Source: Cutibacterium avidum ATCC 25577 (GTDB lineage: Bacteria; Actinomycetota; Actinomycetes; Propionibacteriales; Propionibacteriaceae). Taken from it: a stretch of 64,000 nucleotides of DNA. Below the pieces are notes generated by a model. It worked only from the letters and a program-made list of their open reading frames with translations. It was not told the DNA's origin and searched no databases. The DNA lies in assembly GCF_000227295.1 (NCBI RefSeq), contig NZ_JH165054.1:1813577-1877576 (forward strand), given 5' to 3'. Below are positions 60,707-64,000 of this stretch, one piece after another. The position numbers and the translations under genes are program-made. Numbering within the stretch: the first letter of the stretch is position 1; each line of letters opens with the position of its first letter.

Positions 60707-61507
60707 ATGGCTGTGCGAGCCACTGACTACCCGTATTGCCAACGTCCGTTCACCGTTCTTGCCCATCGGGGCGGAGCCGGAATGATCGTCAACAAGGGGA
60801 TCGAGAACACCCTGGCGGCTTTCGGACATGCGGTGGATCTCGGGTGCACCCACCTCGAGACTGATGTTCACGCCACCAGTGACGGTGTCCTCATGGCCTT
60901 TCATGACCCCATTCTCGACCGGGTCACCGAGTCCAGCGGTGTCATTGCGAAGATGCCGTGGCACACGGTTAGACAAGCCAGCGTCGGCGGAGAGCCCATC
61001 CCCACACTCGATGACGTCCTCGACGCCTTTCCGGAATCCTTCATCAATATCGACATCAAGCACGACGCCGCCACCATGCCCCTCATCGAGGTCCTTTCCC
61101 GTCACCGGGCCTGGAATCGGGTCTGCGTCGGATCGTTCAGCAGCAAACGCATCCGAACGTTCCGCCGCTTGGTGCGCGAGCGCACGGCAACCGCGGTGGG
61201 ACCGGTCGGAGTTGGGTGGGCCGTCGTCGGACCGAACAGCCTCCAGATGGCCGAATCTCGAGGCGACGCGTACCAGGTCCCCCATCGTGTGAGCCGGTAC
61301 GGTGTTCCCCTGGTGACGCCGACCTTCGTTGCCGCTGCCCATCGCCTCGGTCGAGCGGTTCACGTCTGGACGATCAACGAGGTGTCAGAGGCTCGAGAAC
61401 TCATGGACATGGGAGTCGACGGGATCGTCACGGATCGTCCCGACCTCATGTGCGACTTCGCGCGCATTCACCAGCCCAAGGACGCCCCGACACTCATTCC
61501 ACGGTGA
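60707..61507 (+). CDS. Glycerophosphodiester phosphodiesterase
   Basis: A 266-residue TIM-barrel enzyme splitting glycerophosphodiesters into glycerol-3-phosphate and alcohol. Signatures are FTVLAHRGGAGMIVNKGIENT (HRG), LETDVHATSDGVLMAFHDP (ETD and HD), INIDIKHD, and VHVWTINE/GVDGIVTDRPDL. No signal peptide is visible, so cytoplasmic. The start at ATG 60707 follows gggaagaatgt. Confidence 0.9.
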   Translation: MAVRATDYPYCQRPFTVLAHRGGAGMIVNKGIENTLAAFGHAVDLGCTHLETDVHATSDGVLMAFHDPILDRVTESSGVIAKMPWHTVRQASVGGEPIPTLDDVLDAFPESFINIDIKHDAATMPLIEVLSRHRAWNRVCVGSFSSKRIRTFRRLVRERTATAVGPVGVGWAVVGPNSLQMAESRGDAYQVPHRVSRYGVPLVTPTFVAAAHRLGRAVHVWTINEVSEARELMDMGVDGIVTDRPDLMCDFARIHQPKDAPTLIPR

Positions 61508-61668
61508 GTCGCGGCGAGCTGAATGCCCCACTGGTCACAGCTTGTTCCACGACGCGAACGCCCGTCCCGAAATTCGGTTCTGCTCCCGGAATTTGTGGCT
61601 TGTGGGATGCTGGACCCATAGACGACGGCCCAACCAGGGCCTGACGCCTACGACCAGGAGGGAGCATC

Positions 61669-62001
61669 ATGGCCGACCGTGCACTGCGAGGCATGGGTTT
61701 GGGATCCAAGAGCTTCGAGGACGAAGAAGGCGTTGAGATGGCCGAACGCCAAGAGATTGGCTTCGACTGTCAGAACGGTCACCACTTCGACCTCACCTTC
61801 TCCACCGAGGCAGATCTGCCGAGCTTGTGGGAGTGCCCGCGCTGTGGCGCTGAGGCGCTGCGGAGCGACGGCACCGATCCTCAGCGGAAGAAGCAGAAGC
61901 CGCAGCGCACCCACTGGGACATGCTTACTGAGCGTCGCTCAATCCCCGAACTCGAGGAATTGCTTGCTGAAAGGCTGGAGGAGATCCGTAAGGGGGATTG
62001 A
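61669..62001 (+). CDS. rbpA: RNA polymerase-binding protein RbpA
   Basis: 110 residues. RbpA is an actinobacterial activator that binds RNA polymerase and group 1/2 sigma factors. The zinc site is C34, H38, C56 and C59. The C-terminal sigma-interaction domain includes RTHWDMLTERRSIPELEELL. The N-terminal MADRALRGMGLGSKSFE is highly conserved. ATG 61669 follows aggagggagcatc. A -35/-10-like pair (TTGTGG, CATAGA) lies just upstream. Confidence 0.96.
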   Translation: MADRALRGMGLGSKSFEDEEGVEMAERQEIGFDCQNGHHFDLTFSTEADLPSLWECPRCGAEALRSDGTDPQRKKQKPQRTHWDMLTERRSIPELEELLAERLEEIRKGD

Positions 62002-62056
62002 TCCTCGGCCAGAACCCTGGGGCGACACCGAGTCAGCGTGTCGTGGCCCCGAAGAG

Positions 62057-62092
62057 CATGAGAGTGCCCAGCAGAGAAGGGGCACTCTCATG
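62057..62092. terminator. Bidirectional terminator between rbpA and ppm1
   Basis: catgagagtgccc (62057-62069) and gggcactctcatg (62080-62092) form a 13-bp perfect stem in a convergent region. Confidence 0.7.
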
Positions 62093-62106
62093 TGCTCTGG
62101 TTGGCC

Positions 62107-62925
62107 TCAGCGCTTCAAACGACGGTCCTTGATGTCGCCGGCAACCTGCTCAGCCCGTTCGAGGGCGACGTGCCCGAGATCCTTGAGCTGGTGGGAACGA
62201 TAGTCAACCCCCCACAAGGTGGTGCGAAGCAGAGCCTCGACGACGATTTCCTTGCTCATCTTGGAGTTGCCGTACTCGCGCTCGATGAACTCAATCGGCA
62301 CCTCGGCGACGGTCATGCCCTTCTTGAGGGTGCGCCACGTCAGGTCGAGTTGGAAACAATAACCGGCCGAGGCAACCTCGTCCAGACCGATCGTCCGCAG
62401 GGTGTTCGCGCGGAATGCGTTGAATCCACCGGTGGGATCCTTGACACCAATTCCCAGGCACATCCGGGTCCACAGGCCGCCACCACGCGAGATGAGCTCA
62501 CGGTACTTCGGCCAGTTCACGACGGACCCACCCTTGACGTAGCGAGATCCCTTGACCATGTCGGCATGCTTGAGGGCCTCGAGGAGCAACGGCAGTTGCT
62601 CGGGTTGATGGGAGCCGTCGGCATCCATCTCGACGAGGACGTCGTAGCCGTGGTCCAGACCCCAGTGGAACCCGGCCAGGTAAGCAGAACCGAGTCCTTC
62701 CTTGCCCTTCCGATGCATGACGAGAACGTGATCGTCTGCAGACGCCAGACGGTCGGCAATCTCGCCGGTGCCGTCCGGAGAGTTGTCGTCGGCGACGAGA
62801 ACATCGACCTTCGGATTAGCACGGCGGGTGCGCGCGACAATCGTCTCGACATTCTCCGCCTCGTTGTAGGTCGGAATGATGACGAGGACCTTATCGAGCC
62901 GGACCTCAGTGTCGGTGGCGAACAT
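62107..62925 (-). CDS. ppm1: Polyprenol monophosphomannose synthase (Ppm1/DPM1-like GT2)
   Basis: A 272-residue GT2 enzyme transferring mannose from GDP-Man to polyprenyl phosphate, the donor for membrane mannosyltransferases. VLVIIPTYNEAENVETIV and DDNSPDGTGEIAD are the nucleotide-sugar sites, EMDADGSHQPEQL is the metal-binding DxD, and EVPIEFIEREYGNSKMS matches the family. ATG 62925 follows ggagagga. It overlaps lnt by 20 nt; mycobacteria fuse the two activities. Confidence 0.92.
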   Translation of the reverse strand: MFATDTEVRLDKVLVIIPTYNEAENVETIVARTRRANPKVDVLVADDNSPDGTGEIADRLASADDHVLVMHRKGKEGLGSAYLAGFHWGLDHGYDVLVEMDADGSHQPEQLPLLLEALKHADMVKGSRYVKGGSVVNWPKYRELISRGGGLWTRMCLGIGVKDPTGGFNAFRANTLRTIGLDEVASAGYCFQLDLTWRTLKKGMTVAEVPIEFIEREYGNSKMSKEIVVEALLRTTLWGVDYRSHQLKDLGHVALERAEQVAGDIKDRRLKR

Positions 62926-64000
62926 TCCTCTCCGATCTGTTGTTTGCTTGTGCGAGCATATCGCGGCGACGTCGAATCACCGACACCACTGTCGCACCAG
63001 CCGCAACGAGAACGACGACGACCCGTAGCCACGTCCCCATTCTCACGGCCAGCGTCAGCCCGGACTCCTGCGGAACCTGCACCGTGAAATTGGTGTGCGC
63101 CCCCTCTTCGGTACGCAGGGCTACTGAGCCATCCGGATTGACCAACCCGGAAAAGGAATTCGTCGTCGAGACGATGATGTGTCTCCCCGTTTCAACCGCG
63201 CGCGCTCTGGTGATCTGCCATTGCTGGGGAGTTTGGGCGGTATCGATGAATGACGAGTTGTTGGATTGAACCGCAAGAATTCTTGCCCCATGGCGAACCG
63301 TGTCCGCGACAGTGTCGTCATAGGCAACCTCGAAACAGACCACCACGCCGACCGGGACCTTCGTCCCAGAAATAGTCGAGTCAAGGACACCCGGAGTCGT
63401 CCCCGGAACGGACTGGCGTCCAATATTCTCCAATATGGGAATGAGCGGCAGGAAGAATGACCTGGCGGGAATCCACTCACCGAACGGCACCAAGTTGCGT
63501 TTGTGATAGATGGATGTCGGCTTGGGTGACGACGCCGGCCACCACATCGACGTCGTCTGGCGCTCGTCATCGTCGGGTCCGTCGGTCACTGCTCCCACGA
63601 GGATTGGCCGCTTCGAGATGGCCAGCGCCCCTATGACGATCTGGTGGCTCTCAACGTCGAGAATTGGGTCGATGTCGGTGGAGTTCTCGGGCCACAGGAT
63701 CATGTCGGGTGCGCCCTTGCCTGAAACCCGTTGCTCGGCGACGGCCATGATCGTCTGGGACAGATGATTGTCCGTGACGGACCGGGCATAGCCCATCGCG
63801 TAGGGACCGGCAGTACCGTCCACTCCCCCTTGGACGACGAGTACCCGAACGCTGTCATCATGACTGTCGCGTGTGGCGATCGCCCCCGACACGGTCGCCA
63901 GGACTGCGACGACGACGAGTTCTGCCATGAGGCCAACCGCATTATTGACACGCCGCTTTCCTCGGGCCGCGATGACACGCGCCAAGAGGGCTGCCGCCAG
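62906..64000 (-). CDS. lnt: Apolipoprotein N-acyltransferase (5' part outside window)
   Basis: The 3' part of Lnt; the frame is open at base 64000, so the N-terminal membrane helices lie outside. The nitrilase domain shows the triad: Glu in MILWPENSTD, Lys in YHKRNLVPFGEW and Cys in VVVCFEVAYDD. One C-terminal membrane helix (VVVVLVAAGATVVSVI) is followed by a basic tail. It N-acylates lipoproteins. It is immediately upstream of, and overlaps, ppm1. Confidence 0.92.
   Translation of the reverse strand: MAAALLARVIAARGKRRVNNAVGLMAELVVVAVLATVSGAIATRDSHDDSVRVLVVQGGVDGTAGPYAMGYARSVTDNHLSQTIMAVAEQRVSGKGAPDMILWPENSTDIDPILDVESHQIVIGALAISKRPILVGAVTDGPDDDERQTTSMWWPASSPKPTSIYHKRNLVPFGEWIPARSFFLPLIPILENIGRQSVPGTTPGVLDSTISGTKVPVGVVVCFEVAYDDTVADTVRHGARILAVQSNNSSFIDTAQTPQQWQITRARAVETGRHIIVSTTNSFSGLVNPDGSVALRTEEGAHTNFTVQVPQESGLTLAVRMGTWLRVVVVLVAAGATVVSVIRRRRDMLAQANNRSERNVRHRH

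Noticed and set aside
61590-61640. SigH/SigR promoter before rbpA
   Set aside because: A GGAAT is present, but no GTT occurs at the required spacing. A housekeeping-type pair fits better.

Overview
The window is high-G+C DNA with an actinobacterial gene set: WhiB1, RbpA, a SigH/SigR-type ECF sigma factor with a zinc anti-sigma factor, a fused 2-oxoglutarate decarboxylase (Kgd), RF1/PrmC, DUF2550, DUF6104, the 24-residue ribosomal protein bL37, and Lnt beside polyprenol-phosphate mannose synthase. The gene order lysA-hom-thrC-thrB-rho-rpmE-prfA-prmC-tsaC-wecA-atp and the overall flavour fit a Cutibacterium/Propionibacterium-type organism. That genus assignment is inference from gene content and order; the species cannot be fixed by reading alone.

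Layout. 1-3.9 kb: 3' end of an S10 serine carboxypeptidase, then leftward rsgA, aroA and a DoxX-like gene. 4.0-5.1 kb: sigH-rsrA behind a sequence matching the SigH/SigR consensus. 5.2-7.8 kb: an insertion carrying a Tat-exported PHP metallohydrolase with a truncated LPXTG end, bounded by a duplicated rsrA 3' end. 7.8-16.3 kb: bL37, a PdtaS-type kinase, whiB1, small conserved genes, kgd, a membrane glycosyltransferase and tRNA-Arg. 16.4-36.5 kb: the core block from lysine/threonine biosynthesis through rho, rpmE, the release-factor genes and a complete F1Fo ATP synthase operon ending at a strong terminator, then DUF2550. 36.5-41.9 kb: cobalamin adenosyltransferase, a family-5 uracil-DNA glycosylase, a frameshifted ltrA, a MarR-MFS pair and arfB. 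41.9-50.3 kb: an accessory stretch with a type I restriction-modification system (hsdM-hsdS-hsdR) and membrane proteins. 50.3-53.5 kb: a leftward BtuFCD-like ABC transporter under a cobalamin riboswitch, with signs of decay. 54.0-56.6 kb: three tandem genes for secreted proteins sharing a two-cysteine module. 56.7-64 kb: lpd, an HTH-MurA-like fusion, pdxY, a glycerophosphodiesterase, rbpA, ppm1 and the 3' part of lnt.

The most interesting regions are the secreted-module trio beside the B12 transporter, the rsrA-flanked metallohydrolase insertion, the 61-bp insertion that breaks ltrA but could be removed by recombination between its repeats, the lipobox frameshift in the B12 binding protein, and a SigH promoter placed so that a nearly leaderless longer SigH isoform could be made.

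The genes cover central metabolism (Kgd, Lpd), amino acids (AroA, LysA, Hom, ThrC, ThrB), translation and termination (RsgA, L31, bL37, RF1, PrmC, ArfB, TsaC, Rho), energy (ATP synthase), redox-stress transcription (SigH/RsrA, WhiB1, RbpA) and envelope glycosylation and lipidation (WecA, GT87-like protein, Ppm1, Lnt). The accessory genes lie mainly at 5.2-7.8, 41.9-50 and 50.3-56.6 kb.
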